DNA from: Cycas panzhihuaensis
Taxonomy: Eukaryota; Cycadophyta
Direction of reading: 5' to 3'
DNA: 64,000 nt
Assembly: GCA_023213395.1 (NCBI GenBank)
Contig: CM041465.1
Location: 194,563,741 to 194,627,740 of the forward strand
Position 1 is the stretch's first letter, and every line of letters starts with the position of its first letter. The notes beneath the pieces are model-generated. The model had not been told where the DNA came from. It worked only from the letters and a program-made list of their open reading frames with translations, and searched no databases. This document shows, piece after piece, positions 1 to 12,639 of this stretch. Made by a program: the position numbers and the translations under genes.

Positions 1-383
1 ACCTGCAAGAAATTACTTTCAAACACTCAATTGGAAATCTGCTAAAAGTTTAACATAAGTTTACAAACAAATGCATTTCGCAGTGGAGTCAGTACCTTGC
101 AGTGTAAGGGAATGACATGTGCGAGATATTACTCACTAAACAGATTTTTTAATTTCAACTACCAAACATTTTTCAAAGTAGGATGAGACATCCAGTTAAA
201 TGATAATTCCCTTTTTCTCCATAATAGCCAAATGTGAACCATAACAAAATCACTGTATGCACAGACACACACAAATATGAAGCAAAACGAACAAAGCTAC
301 CAGCACAGACACAATCAAAGCAATTATTGCTGGCCTGCGTCAGCAATTAATCCTTGGGGTTTCAAAGGAGGAATACAGCTCAC

Positions 384-950
384 CATATTCGGTACTTTGG
401 AACCAAAAAGCCCTGCAATGGCATGCGGCGTTGCCATGTCAACATCTCCCCATGCAAAAGCCCCGGTTTCATCTTTGTCACTGACCTGCTGTCCTTGGAA
501 GTAAACAAGTTCCGGTTCTAAAGCCTCTAAATTTAGTCGCAACTCATCCTTTGTAGGATTTCGAAGAATCTGGACCTGCACTTATTCTTATTAACTTGGG
601 CAGCCCCCAAAAGAATTGACATTCTTTGCGTCATTAACCAAGTAAAACTCCAGCAAGGAACAGTCTAGTAAATTCCCGGGCATCACTCCGCAACAGGAAT
701 AATTCAACAAATTCCCGCAAGAAATACAAATTTATGGTCCAGGACGAACAGTCAATCACACAGCAGCCTCTAAAGATTTCCTCAAGTAAGGGATTCCTCC
801 CACTGACTGTCATGTATGGGTAAATTCCAGCAATGGTTTGCTAGGTGTCTCGCCACTGCATTATTACTGAAATTTAACTTAACATAACCGTCTAGGGAAG
901 TGGTCCTTACCGAGTATCGCTACAAAAGAGTGGCCTTTAAATTTCTTCAT
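384..950 (-). CDS. 5' end of a host gene, two exons, partial
   Basis: This appears to be the beginning of a normal spliced plant gene running leftward off the window. Exon 1 (950-911) opens with ATG and reads MKKFKGHSFVAIL. It ends at a good 5' splice site (G then GTAAGG, 910-905). The intron (910-581) is 330 nt and ends in AAG. Exon 2 (580-384) continues in phase with VQVQILRNPTKDELRLN and then LEALEPELVYFQGQQ, and ends at ATG followed by GTGAGC, another plausible donor. The 79 codons of the two exons contain no stop. Read-through past the second donor gives a short C-terminus ending at 324, which I take to be intron. The acceptor of exon 2 lacks a strong pyrimidine tract, so the junction is inferred from phase. 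The text looks like a conserved plant protein, but I cannot name the family with confidence and give no function. A decayed fragment is possible, but nothing in the visible exons is broken. Confidence 0.45.
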
Positions 951-3480
951 TAAAAAATATTAAAAGGCAGGAAGAGACAGAAGGTAAGTGAGGCCAACCT
1001 CTAAACGTCCGGCAGTAGAGAGTTCTGCAAGCCCGTCGAGAGTTCGATCCTCCCCAGCCTTCAAATATTTGTCTTTCCCGGTAGAGGCACTAGAGAATGA
1101 ATTGCCTGGTGAAACTCCTTGATCTTCTATATTCAAAACTGTCTGTTTGTTCGGCTGAAGATCACTCGAACCCCTGCTCTTACCACAGACAACTGCCAGA
1201 AGAGTACAAGTGTGTTTTACGGGCTTGGACAAGGCTTGACCGCGCAACATTGTTCATACATGACAACCACCACGGCGCCCTGTCAGACCACTAAACAATC
1301 CCCCAAAACAAACACTCTGGACCTCTCGGTCTCGGACAAACAACGAGCACTGCAAAAACACATCGCCGTCTCATTTCTGAAATATCCCGAGAACTATAAC
1401 CGCGCGGTTCCCCGACCAGCACAGGAAGCACTACAGCCAACAGTCCCCCCGCTAATGTGACCGCGTCCTGTGTTCTTTATGTCTAACATTTCCCACAAGT
1501 CCTACTCAGACCGCTCCTCAGTTTGCAGAACGACCCCACGTCATCCGGTGTCCAGCCCCCCTGTACATTCTCAAATAATCTTTCATTATGTCCAAGGAAC
1601 GAATGCCCTGCCCCTGTCCAGAATCAAAATTCAGAAATCTTAAAAATTGCCCGCCGAGATCTTCCGGGCTACAGCGAATTCAGATCTTGCGGGGGAAATG
1701 CTCGAGAGAATCCACGAGTTCCTTGAAACCCTGGCGGAAAAGTAAAGCCCTAATGGGAATGGAAACGGTAATGTGCATGTTCATGATACTTGTAATGGTA
1801 ATGCCGTTTTCTCGTTCCTAGTGCTGTAGGATTGCACGGTCTGAGATAGCAGCCAGCCCTGCATCTGCATCTGCATCTGACAAGAACCTCGTAACGATGA
1901 ATGGTTAGAAGAAGAGGCGCTGATTAGCAGGGAGCACTGCCTGCAAAAGAAGTGGATTTATTTATTTATTTATTTAACCTCTGGATCCCATGGGGACTCT
2001 CTTCCTATGTGGCCCTGGATTTTTTTCCCTTTTGACGACGATGATGAAGAAGAAGTTAAAACAAATAGAAGGAAGAAGAATCTGGCAGCTGTCCAGCATG
2101 TAATGTAAAAATTCATTACAATTAAATCTCTTCTATTGACTTGATTACAAAACCACGGGATGCCGCCAATCTTAGCAGCTTACGATAAGCGAGCGGCGTC
2201 GATCGTTCGGAATCTGCCACTCGCCCGACGAGCAGATGAAGAAAACCAAGAAAAATGAATAATAATAATAATAATGATAAGGGCCCTCCCCCTCTCCTAG
2301 AGTCTACTAATCCACCCCTCGGGAAGGACAGAATCCTCCTCCACATCAAAATTCTCCACACCATTTCTTTTGGATACATGATATCTAAAACAGCCATGGA
2401 TTTATTTGGCATTTGTGCGTGTCAGTCGGTCTTTCTGTCAACCGAGTCAAACTCCTTCTATCAAAATTCTCACCGTTTCAATCACAAACGCACACCCCCC
2501 ACACCACACCACGCCCCCCCCCAACTCTAACAAATAGAACCCAACAGATAAAATTACACCGCCAGAGATTATTCGCTCATTACTAAGTAAATCACGGGAA
2601 GAGTTCCTCATTTTTTTCTTCTTATATTTTTATTTGGTGGTATTGCAATCATATAAAGCCTTAACACACATTTCCAGGATCAACGCCTCCCATTGGATCT
2701 GAGGCTGCGCCAAATCATCAGCATAAATCCCTTTTCGAAGACGGAAAAAAAAAAAAAAAGACTTGAAATTTGTTTAATAAATACAAATCCGTCCGATTCC
2801 GCTTTTCGCTATTTCAACCCAACCCTAACCAACCTCACTCTACTCGTCCTTGCATTTACCTCTTCCTCAAATACATAAAACATGCATAAGAAGCATAACA
2901 ATAACGATAACAAAATCTCTTTGAACATCTGCATGCGTAGGTGGCCTCTCTGCCCAGTAGTCCTGCAGAGAAAGATTGTACGCGCACTTTTGCTTTGTTC
3001 TTATATTTATTCTGTTCATGAAGAATGATTCAAGCTTTAAATGCCCGTCTGCTATCGTTGTATCACGTTCACGTGGCTTGCTCGGAAATCAGGGATCGGG
3101 TACTGAAATAATGCACAAAGATTCCCACGGCGTACTTGTCAAGTTTCGTCAGTGGTTTTCAGCTTTGTGAAGAGGTTTGATGCTCGTTTTTAGTGGTTTT
3201 CAGAGCCTTTTTGTTTTTTAATAAGATATAAAAGCGCCGTGTTGACATTTTCTGCTCTTATAATTTGCTTCTCTGCGTGGCAAGGTAATTAAAATTAACC
3301 CGCCACGTAATACCATCGCGAAGCCGTTCTGGGTTTTAATTTTTCCTCTTTTGTTGGGACATCATATGGAGAGTTGATGCCAATTTAAAATCCATAGCCA
3401 CATACAAACGGGTGTAGAGATACTAATGGGGGATGTTGCCTTAGCGTTTCTTCCACACCATCAACTTGTTACACTAATTA
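951..3480. other. Presumed 5' flank of the left-edge gene; no supported coding region
   Basis: This stretch is richer in G and C than the rest of the window, mainly around 1000-1800, and lies upstream of the minus-strand gene, so it may hold its leader and promoter. It contains a TTTA microsatellite (about 1956-1976), a short AAT run near 2256 and an A-run near 2745. A TATA-like ATATAAAAG on the plus strand at about 3224-3232 has no open reading frame after it. The open frame at 2412-2122 on the minus strand is 96 codons with a leucine-rich stretch, but I recognise nothing in it and do not call it a gene. Confidence 0.4.
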
Positions 3481-4721
3481 CTAAACACTCTCTCTCTCTA
3501 TCTTTTGTTTGGTGTATTATATTTTTGCATGTGTGTGGAAGGGAGGTACCTTAAGATCATGACACTATAGGCATGCAGTGTTTTCAAGAAACTAACAAAT
3601 TTTAGACACCCAAGCCATGTTGAATGTAATAACACTAGAAAACTTCCGAGACTATTGCTAGTCAAATGTAACAAGAATAGAACTTCAAACTTCCTTGAGA
3701 CCAGCAAAACAACTTAATCACTAAGGTTGTGCATTAAATGCCTCTCTTTTAAAGCAACAAACAAGTTTAGCCTATTGATCATATAAGGATGGTATGTCAC
3801 TAGCTCGATTCTAATGAAGTTGCTATAAGAACCCCATTCTATTAAGAGAACTCACTTACTTGGAAAATTCGTTCGTATGATATGACCTATTAATGGAAGT
3901 TCAATTCAATTTAAATATGTGCTTTCCATTTTCTCTAGGTTATTCCTGAAGTTATAAATGCAAAGTGATAGCTTGTACGTATAAGGTACTATAATCGATC
4001 TTTTTTGTAAATTACTTTCTTACTTTCAATTTTTGTCCATTATTATTAATTGTATGCTTCTTTTTAAACAAATTATTTATTATTTTTCTTATTATATTAT
4101 AAATTGCCTTTATAATAAGTACATCAATAGAGTGTGTAGTGTTGACTCCACATCATTACAAATTATTTTCTTATACACACTTAAATCAACCTTACATTGG
4201 GATTATATCTTAACCTTAAATTATTTGTGTACTCTCTAGGTTTCTCGAATGTTATAGGCCATATTATTGTTTTTTACTATTTAATTCATGTTATAGATAA
4301 TCTAATATAAGCACATGAGTAATAATCATATCAAAATAACTACTTTCCAACTAGCAAATTAATCATACGTTGATTTATAGGTAGCATCACTTACAAAAAA
4401 GAAAAGCCCTAGGATACTTTATGAGTAAAAGTGTTGAATAACAAGTGCTCTCTTAGAACAAGCATGTCAACATTACAACTATTTATGGAGGACATATGTT
4501 GATAATAAAGGCTAAAAGTAAGATCATATATTATTTAGATATATGTTTTGATTTTAATATAAACAGACATGGTGAAACATTGTGATTAACATGGAATAAT
4601 ACATCTACATTGAGCTCAATATATTACTTATTTTGAAGTACATTTATGTATGGCTTTGAATAAATAAACATCCATTATAAAATGTGTCATTCACCAACTC
4701 TTAGGCTAAAGAAGTTGTATG
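3481..4721. other. AT-rich intergenic DNA, nothing recognised
   Basis: No open reading frame, LTR edge or known domain could be supported here. The sequence is AT-rich with many stops in all frames and borders the tandem Gypsy relic that begins at 4722. Confidence 0.5.
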
Positions 4722-5290
4722 AAGTATCTAAAAAAATATATCCAAGATAACTAGCATATTTCATAAGTTTATGTATGAAGATGAATAAATAAATGTTGCA
4801 TTCCATTCCCTATGATAAGGCCTTTATTATAAGGCCTTTATTATAAGGCTAACTTACTAAATATATGCCTAAATGAGGCTAACTTATGCACAAACTGTCA
4901 AAAATCTAAGATAAGGATGACTTTTATTTTACCTAATTATGCCCATATAAAGAGTAGGGGATCTTGTTGTAAGAATCATTAATTTAATTCTCCTCCAACT
5001 TTCTTCTAATTGGAGACAAAACTTGCAGGATCCCTTCCTTAGAAAGGCAATAATTATCAATGGTAATTTGAGAATTATCACTTGGACTCTTTGTTTTATT
5101 TTTCTTACAAACTTATAAAATCTCTTAAACTTGTACTTTCACTTATTTCTTCACCTATTTGTAGTTAAATACTTGTTATTATTTTATGTGCACAAGTATA
5201 TTTCCTTGCTATTATATCATTTCAAAATTAGGATTTCTAGTAGATATTTACAGACAATCCCTCATAAGAATGTTGTAAATGCTTTAAAAA
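4722..5290 (+). repeat. LTR-like segment, copy A
   Basis: This is homologous by eye to 7654-8174 plus about 11375-11400, and more weakly to 18460-18850. Shared landmarks in order are the ATAAGGCCTTTATTAT motif (partly doubled here), the CATATAAAG TATA box at 4944-4952, a GAGGCAAA-like block with GGATCC, a TTTGGACTCTT block, and the terminal AATCCCTCATAAGAATG. The placement of a promoter followed by a T-rich end fits an LTR. I could not fix exact TG/CA ends or a primer binding site. Confidence 0.5.
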
Positions 5291-6589
5291 GTCAATTGTA
5301 AGAAAAAATGTTTATTTTAGAAAGTAAGAAGAGAGAAAATAATGGTGGCCTAATTCAAATTTGTGTTCTTCTAACCATTAGAATAGTGATTTATGTTGTT
5401 AAAATCAATTTATAAGAATCAAAATTCACCAACAATAGTAGAATTTAGCATTTTTTAATAGGAAGAAATTTAGTATTCTTTCTTATAAGGTTTCAAAATT
5501 CCAGATCTTCAATTGAGACTAATGGCCCCTAATCTCCCCTTTGCCTCCCTATAAGTATTCTAAAGGGACCTTAATCATTATAGGGAAGAGTTCACAACCA
5601 ATTTTGATCGACTCAATAATGACATCAATAAATACATAAGAATGATAAGGAAGTTTATTGATGCAAAAGGAAGAATAAATAAAGGAGAGAGAGATGAATG
5701 AGGAGGAAGCAAGGACAGTAAGAAACAAAAGGAAGGGACATAAATTAATCTTTAGGGAAACAATGGTCTCAAAGATATAAGAGTTTATTTGGAACCATTT
5801 GATCTACAAAAGGCATGAACATTAAGATGTAAGTGATAAAGCTAAAGACACAATTTGATATTCATCCTTGTTTAGAGTAGGAAAAGATATCATTTGAATA
5901 ATTACATATGAGTAATAGGACCCTTAATTAATTAAAATGGTAACAAAATGATTACTATTATACTATAAACCTCACCCACTTCTTTTCCATGATAACCCTT
6001 TGTAAGTAATATGAAGAAATATGGAATTAAGATTATTTCTCATAATTAAATAGCTTATAATAATCTAACATCATTCAATAATATACTTAAGAGTTTTAAA
6101 ATCACTTGTATGTACTTTTGCCATAATTAGGTGATATATTTCTATTTGAGGCTTTCCTAAGAGGCCTTAAGGAGAGTATTAAGTTTAGGCTAAAGAGCTT
6201 TTTAGTTGATATTTTAAAACAAGCCATCTTAGAGGCTTAAAACATGGAGGTTAAATTCCATGTTAATAAGAGGCTATCATTTTCAAAAAGCAATGGTAGG
6301 AGTTACTAGTCTAGGGCCCAAGGAGAAATCCAATTCAAATCAATGAAAAACATTATTAGGAACATACTTTAAATGTAGGATAAAATAAAATAGGGACCAT
6401 AAGTCTCACGAGAAGAAGCTTTTAATGATAAATAATGATTAAGATATGGGTGCAAAAGAGGTGTTAGAGCTAATCAATAAGGGTGAGCAAATTCTCAAAG
6501 ACTTGGTATTAGAGGAAGAATTTAACACCTCAAATGTCCAAATATCACTACAAGCTATCATCATGGTAGTCACTTCTCCCTAAATGCTA

Positions 6590-6760
6590 TAATCAATAGG
6601 TGTCATAAAAAATACTAATGTCTCGATATCAGTTAATGGAAGAAATACCCACCACTTCATTAATGAACAAACCAAAGATTAAGCGAGCCTTTATATCATA
6701 CCATGTAAATAATTTTAGGTAATAGTAATAACCAACAAAATTATGCCCTTTGGAGGACCA
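6590..6760 (+). pseudogene. Gypsy retropepsin remnant, copy A
   Basis: The plus-strand reading GVIKNTNVSISVNG followed by THHFIN matches the plant Gypsy protease pattern (a beta strand, then D-[SG]-G-[SA]-THNFI). The active-site Asp is Asn here (VNGR in place of VDGG), so this copy could not have been active. Stops interrupt the frame on both sides. Copy B at 12724-12753 keeps the intact VDGGSTHDF motif, which supports the identification. Confidence 0.65.
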
Positions 6761-6947
6761 TGTACTAAAGATTAACTCACTATAGAGGAGCAATTATACT
6801 TGGGTGAAGCTAAGACGGTAAAAAGGAGAGCTTGATCTAAACATATAGGGTGATTTCCATGGAGGGTGATTCTCTCCAGTAGATAGGTTCTCATGATGTT
6901 AGCCCTTCATAGAAGGGAAAGGAAGATTGGGCCCTCAAGCGGGGTGC

Positions 6948-7610
6948 ATGTGTGAAACGTAAGAGGATCAAACTCTGTCTTGAGTTTGATTCAAGTTATC
7001 TTTCTAAAGAGTTTGGATCTTTAAATGATTATAATCTTGTGTGTCGACTCTTTATTCTATGGTTATCGCTCAAAGGTCTACATGCATTGATCTTAAGTAA
7101 CTGGGTTCCTTTAATTTCCCAACTTGGTATTTATAACATTGATCAAGGTTTCTTTATGGTCCTTTTTAAGAATATCATTAATAGGAATATGATTTTTGAT
7201 AAAGGACCCTAGTTTATGGCCTAAGTGGGCTGTTCATGAAATTTTGGGAGAAGTCACTTGATTTGCATTAAGAAATTCCTAAGTCTATTATAGTTTGGGT
7301 TAAACTCCCTTTTCTTCCATTGTAGTATTAGAGTGGCAAAGCCTTCAAGGCTATTGGATTATCCCTAATGTGATTTCTCAAGGTTGCAAAAACTACTTCA
7401 TCCCATAAAGGGTTACTTCTTTTACTCATATATGTGTTGAAATGGATGTCATAAAGGGTCTTTTAGATAAGACATAGTTTATTTTAGAGAATCATCTTTG
7501 GATGTAGGATATTAATTATAAATAGGTCCCATTTTAATGTGGATTCTATCACCAATAAAACATTTTATCTGTGAATGCTCTTAGAAGAGTGCCACCTATG
7601 GTCTAGTCTC
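6948..7610 (+). pseudogene. DUF4283/zinc-knuckle (LINE ORF1-like) segment, copy A
   Basis: An open stretch at 6952-7212 reads through the DUF4283 core pattern seen in ORF1 proteins of plant LINEs: an N-terminal CLEFDSSYLS, a WVPLISQLGIYNIDQ turn, then GFFMVLF and a FDKGP*FM block. Further motifs follow in broken frames up to a degenerate zinc-knuckle region. DUF4283 proteins bind nucleic acid. This copy has many stops after 7212. It follows directly on a Gypsy protease remnant, so a LINE ORF1 piece was probably inserted in the Gypsy element before the tandem duplication. The better copy is at 13030-13700. Confidence 0.6.
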
Positions 7611-8445
7611 AAATCAAGTAGATGATAAAGGTTTTATCCAAAGAACCTATATAAAGTATCTAAAAAAATAAATCTAAGATAATTAACATATTTTACAAGT
7701 TTATAATAAACAAATGTTGTATTCCATTCCCCACAATAAGGCCTTTATTGTAGGGCTAACTTACTAAATATATGCCCAAGTGAAGTTAGCCTATGCACCA
7801 ACTATTAAATATCTAAGATAAGGGTGACTTTTATTTTACCTAATTATGCCTATATAAAGAGCAAGGGATATTGTGGAAAGAATAATTAATTCAATTCTCC
7901 TTCAACTTTCTTCTAATTAGAGGTAAAACTTAGAGGATCCATTCCTTAGAAAGGCAATAATTATCAATGATAATTTCACAATTATCATTTGGACTCTTTG
8001 GTTTTCTCTTATAAATTTACAAAATCTCTTAAAGTTGTACTTTCATTAATTTATCTAGTTATTTATAGTTGAATACTCATTATTATTCTATATGGAGAAG
8101 TATATTTCCCTACTATTATATCATTTAGAAATTAGGATTTTTAGTACATATTTATAGGTAGTCCTTCCTAAGATTTTTTTTTATATGGTAAAAAATTTTG
8201 AAGGGGTTTTATAAGGGCCCCAAACCTATTACATAGTATGCCATTCGACGATAAGTGAGAGGGCTACGACAAGCTCATGGCCTAGCTGATCTCAAATCAT
8301 CCTACCCAAACTGGTCCTAAATACCATGACAAGCCTAATGGTTGGCTTAATCCTCCACCTGAATTAACCTATCCAATCTTACCAGACTCAGAAGATCCTC
8401 TGGGAAGTCTTCCTTCCACACTTTCCTTCCCTTGTTTAAAACTAC

Positions 8446-8840
8446 CTAATTGGCCAGCCAATTAGTTGCGGCATTTCCTTCTCTATACGTATGACCAATC
8501 CAAAAGGCCTCCTTTGCCTTTAATGCCTCTTGAGCATCCCTAACCATCTCCTCATTATGCCAGTCTACCTTAGTTTCCCCTCTAAGGATCCTTACCACAT
8601 TCAACGAATCTCCTTCGATCTCCACCCTTGTTAGGTCATCCTCTTCGATCATAAAAATTACTTTCTACATCGCCTTTAACTCAGCCATGTGATTTATCTG
8701 TTGACCATAATATTCAGTAAAGGCCCACCTAACTCTTTCATTTAGGTATCTACATAAACCCCCCTACCAGCTTCACCTAGATTTCCTTTAGCAGCCCCGT
8801 CAAAATTGATTTTAACCTAGTTGACTTCAGGCAAGCGCTA
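8446..8840 (-). pseudogene. LINE C-terminal RNase H domain
   Basis: In broken frames the minus strand shows KINFDGAAKGNLGEAG (first catalytic Asp), HMAELKAM (catalytic Glu), EIEGDSLNVV (second Asp) and a final HTYREGNAATNWLAN. That is the order of a plant-type RNase H, here as the last domain of a LINE ORF2. The last 68 codons (8652-8446) are open. This domain would remove RNA from the RNA-DNA hybrid. Its presence assigns the element to the RNase H-bearing plant LINEs. Confidence 0.85.
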
Positions 8841-9659
8841 CCTACAATTCCTTCTCTTAGTTCCTGTAATGTTTGGTCTTTTAATACCCCAATAATCAAA
8901 GATCCTACTCTCCCTTTCCAAGATACCTTCCTCATCCACCTATATGACCGATTCCCGAGTCAATGTATATATCATCTCAAAGATCATAATCGCAACCAAC
9001 TCTTTCCCCTAGAACATTCTTCTATTCCTTTCCTTCTAGATGTTCTAGACCACCATTAGCGGTATAATTTTCCAACGTGATCCCAAAGTCTTGCTTCTAA
9101 AAGGAGATATCCATGCCCTCCATAGATCTTCCAAAGACCTAGTGTTCACCCATGAGATCCTAAATTTAGACCAAATATATGCCCAAATATTACTGGATAA
9201 AGAATAATGAATATTGATGTGGTTTAGGGTCTCTTCCTCCCCTTTGTTAGGATTTTATTCCTCAGGCAGAGCCACCAAAAGATTGTGACCTTTGGTATAA
9301 GACCCAACTTCCGCACCCCCTTCAGTAGAGAATTCTCAACCAAGCCCACTTCCAAACATAAGGCTAAATAGCCCTGTTTGACAAAGTATTCCCCCAATGG
9401 GGAGGGGGCCTATATGATCATGTCTACCTTTGGATTTTTTGGGATATAGCACTGGTCCAGCTCCTTCTTCAATGCCATAATGTTTTCCTCCCATCCTTGG
9501 GTCAAATCTAGCTCCTCGAATGATCTCCACTTTCTGTGCCTACCTTGACCCTCCCAGTAATCCATAACCCTAGTACCAAATTTCTCTTCACAAGCTACCT
9601 GCAGAGTGGCAAGGCTAGGCTTTTCTTTCAAAGTATAATTTTTGCACCATTTGTCCTCC

Positions 9660-11350
9660 TAGAAATTTATAGATTCCCCATTCCCCGGCTTCCATCTCAA
9701 GCCTGATAACATGATAGATCTAGCTTGAATCAAACTCCTCCAAATCGGGGATTTGAAAGCTACCCCCCCGCTCTACTTTTAAGAAGTGATTACCTCTTAG
9801 GTATTTATTAGAGATAATCTTACTCCACTGACTTTCTAGGTTTCTCACCTGTCTCCATCCCAACTTAGCCACTAGGGCCCTATTGAAAGGATCCAACCTT
9901 CTGATATTTATACCCCCCGTCCATCTAGGGGCACACATCTTATCCTAGCCACCAGATGGATTCTATCTTTTTCCTTAGTCCTGAACCAAAGGAACATTTT
10001 CTGGATACCTTCCAAAATCGATAATACTTTGTTGGGAACCTTAAAGATAGACATCATATACATAGGGGTGTTATGCAGAGAGGTAGCCACCAGCTGAATC
10101 TTCTAAGCTTGATTGAGGAGGGTTCCTTTTCACCCTACCAATTTCTTTTGCATTCTGTCCACAACATGGTTCCTGAGATTTCCACTCATGTTCCCAACAA
10201 ACAGAGGCATCCTAAGATACCTGCATGGGAGATTCCTGATAAGAATCCCTAACTTCCTACTAATCCTCGTTTGCAATCTCTCATATGTATTTATAAAGAA
10301 AACATAGTTTTTTTCCAAGTTTATTTTTTAATTTGTGGCTCTCTCATAAGCAAGTAGCCTAGCCTTAAAGGCCCTGGCTTGCCCCATAGTTGCCTTCCCT
10401 AGAAAAATATTATCATCAACAAAGTGGTGCTGGACAATGTTATAAATGCTAGACGTGGGCTTCAATCCCTTCACCTAGCCTTTTCTTCTAGGCTCTTCCA
10501 CTGCTCTCCCAAGGATCTCCTCCATAATGATGAACAAATAGGGAGATAACTGATCTCCTTGTCTTAATCCTTTGTGCCTAGGAAAAAAAGGGGTCGATGA
10601 GCCATTAATCAAAACTGAGAATTGGGGTCTAGATATACAAATTTCCATTCACTCCCTCCAGACCTCATCAAATCCAAAAGCTTCAAAACAATCCATCAGG
10701 TAGTCCCAGGATACTCTATCATAAGCTTTTAATAAATCAATTTTCATAATCATCCCAAGTTCCTTCCTCTGATTTACCGAATGGATCATCTCATGGACTA
10801 GAATGATACCATAAAGAATTTGTCTACCTTGCACAAAGCCATCCCGATTTATGGAAATAATGGAGGGCAAGCATTTCTTAAGTCTATTGGCTAACAGTTT
10901 TGCTAAGATCTTGTATTTAACATTATAAAGACTTATCAGTCTATACTCCTCCATATCTTTTGCTCCATATTTCTTAGGGATTAAAACCAGGAAAGTAGCC
11001 TGCCACTCCTTGAGGATTGTTCTCTTCTCATAAAATTCATCCAAAGCTGCTTTTAGATCCTCTCTAATAATGTTCCAAAATTCTTGAAAAAAACCCAGAG
11101 GGAAACCATCTAGACCAGGGGCCTTATCCCTCCCCATGGAGAAGAGGGCCTTCTCCACTTCCTCCATCGAGAAAGGTTCTCACAGCCATCTATTCTGGTC
11201 CTCTTTGATCAACTTTGGAATATATCTCATCATATCCTCCTCAGCTTTAGATCTTGGTAGCTCGGTTCCTCAAACAAATTTTTGAAGTAGTCCATAGCTA
11301 TACCTTTGAGGTCCTCTTCCATCTCTGCCTCTTCTCCTTTGATATTTCTT
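9660..11350 (-). pseudogene. LINE reverse transcriptase, frameshifted
   Basis: The longest open block (11167-10649) reads EEVEKALFSMGRDKAPGLDG, the typical start of plant LINE RT. Next come the FPLGFFQEFWNII block, IPKKYGAKDMEEYRLISL, and the MKIDLLKAYDRVSWDYL motif carrying the first catalytic Asp. After a stop it continues with GLRQGDQLSP and then FVDDNIFL (near 10400), so the YxDD-type box is intact as FVDD. The thumb and a region reading RWTGGINIRRLDPFNRAL follow at 10318-9720. Several stops and frame changes make it a pseudogene. The family copies LINE RNA at nicked DNA. Confidence 0.9.
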
Positions 11351-12639
11351 AATTTAAGTAGTCCTTCCTAAGATCGTTGTAAATTCCGTCAAAAGTTAAT
11401 TGTAAGCAAAAAAGTCTATTTTAGAAAGTAAGAGGGGAGAAAATAATAGTGGCCCAATTCAAATTTATAATTTTCTAAATATAAAAAAAGTGGTTTACGC
11501 TATCAAAAATCACTAATAATAATATAATTTAGCAATTTTGAATAAGAAGAAATTTGGTATTCTTTCTTATAGGATTTCAAAATTTTAGACCTTCAATTAA
11601 GACAAATAGCCCCTAATCTCCTTTTGCCCGCCTATAAGCATTCCACAGGGATCTTGATCATTCCAATGAGTTCACAACTAACTTCGATGGACTCAATAAT
11701 GACATTAATAAATACAAGAGAATGATAAGGGACTGTACTGTAGGAAAGGGAAGAATAATTAAAGGAAAGAGAGATGAATGAGGAGGAAGCAAGGATAATA
11801 AGAAACAAAAGGAAGGAGCATAAATCAATCTTTAGGGAAACAATGATCTTAACGATATAAAGGTTTATTTAGAACCATTTCATCTAGAAAAAACATGAAC
11901 ATTAAGCCACAAGTAATAAAGGTAGAGACATACTTTGATATTCATCCTTATTCAAAGAGGGAAAAGATACTATTTGAATCATTACATATGAGCAAGAAGA
12001 CCTTGAATTAGTTAAAATGATAGCAAAATGACTATTATTTTACTATAAATCTCATCCACTTCTTTTCCATGATAACCCATTACAAGTAATATGAAAAAAA
12101 TATGGAATTAGGATTATTTCTTATGATTAATTAGCCTCTAATAATCTAGCATCATTCAATAACACACTTAAGAGTTTCAAAATCTCTAGTATATACTTTT
12201 GTCATAGTTAGATAATATACTTCTATTAGAGGCTTTCCTAAAAGGTCTTAAGGAGAGCAGTAAGTTTAGGCTAAAGACCTTTTTAGTTGATGTTTTAAGA
12301 TAAGCCATCTTATATGCTTAGAACATGGAGGTTAAATTCCATGCTAATAATAGGCTATCATTTCCAAGAAGGGATGGTAGGAGTTACCAGTCCAGGGCCT
12401 AAGGAGAAATACTATAGAGAAATCCAATTCAAATTAATGAAAAAAATATTAGGAGCCTACTTCAAATGTAGGATAAAATAAAATAGGGACCATAAGTCTT
12501 ATGAGAAGAAGCTTTTAATGATAAATAATGATTAAGATATGAGTGTAAACAAGATGGTAGAGCTAATCAATGAGGGTAAGCAAATTCTCAAAGAGCTGGT
12601 ATTAGAGGAAGAATTTAATAACTCATATGTCTAAATATC

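Larger units (their letters stand above)
4722..7639 (+). repeat. Tandem unit A of a Gypsy relic (LTR-like segment, protease, DUF4283)
   Basis: Unit A begins at AAGTATCTAAAAAAATA and ends at AAAGGTTTTATCC. The same order of sequence recurs at 7654-13731 (unit B, after subtracting the LINE), with a 13-bp spacer between units. The unit holds an LTR-like segment with a TATA box (about 4944-4952), a gag-region remnant with no readable frame (about 5300-6590), a retropepsin remnant (6590-6760) and a DUF4283-like segment (6948-7610). Two copies of LTR plus internal sequence head to tail, sharing the middle LTR, are what unequal recombination between LTRs would leave. Confidence 0.7.
8158..11374 (-). 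mobile_element. 5'-truncated LINE with RNase H and 17-bp target duplication
   Basis: The 17-bp sequence GTAGTCCTTCCTAAGAT flanks the insert perfectly (8158-8174 and 11358-11374). A T-run directly after the left copy corresponds to the poly(A) end of a minus-strand element. Inside, from 11357 downward, are the end of a LINE endonuclease-RT linker, reverse transcriptase, a thumb and zinc-ribbon region, and a C-terminal RNase H. Endonuclease and ORF1 are absent, so the copy was 5'-truncated on arrival, as target-primed reverse transcription often leaves. Length is about 3.18 kb. It landed in LTR copy B and is therefore younger than the tandem array. Confidence 0.92.

Noticed and set aside
1040-1062. 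GTTCGATCC-like text resembling a tRNA T-loop or B box
   Set aside because: No matching T stem, no anticodon or acceptor arms could be folded around it.
2122-2412. 96-codon minus-strand frame with a leucine-rich hydrophobic stretch
   Set aside because: No similarity recognised, no clear splice sites or promoter, and part of the stretch comes from an AAT repeat, so chance is likely.
3224-3232. ATATAAAAG TATA-like site on the plus strand
   Set aside because: No open reading frame or gene signal follows within the next kilobase.
3420-3440. AATGGGGGA followed by TGTTGCC, like a polypurine tract and LTR start
   Set aside because: No paired repeat of the following sequence was found in the window.
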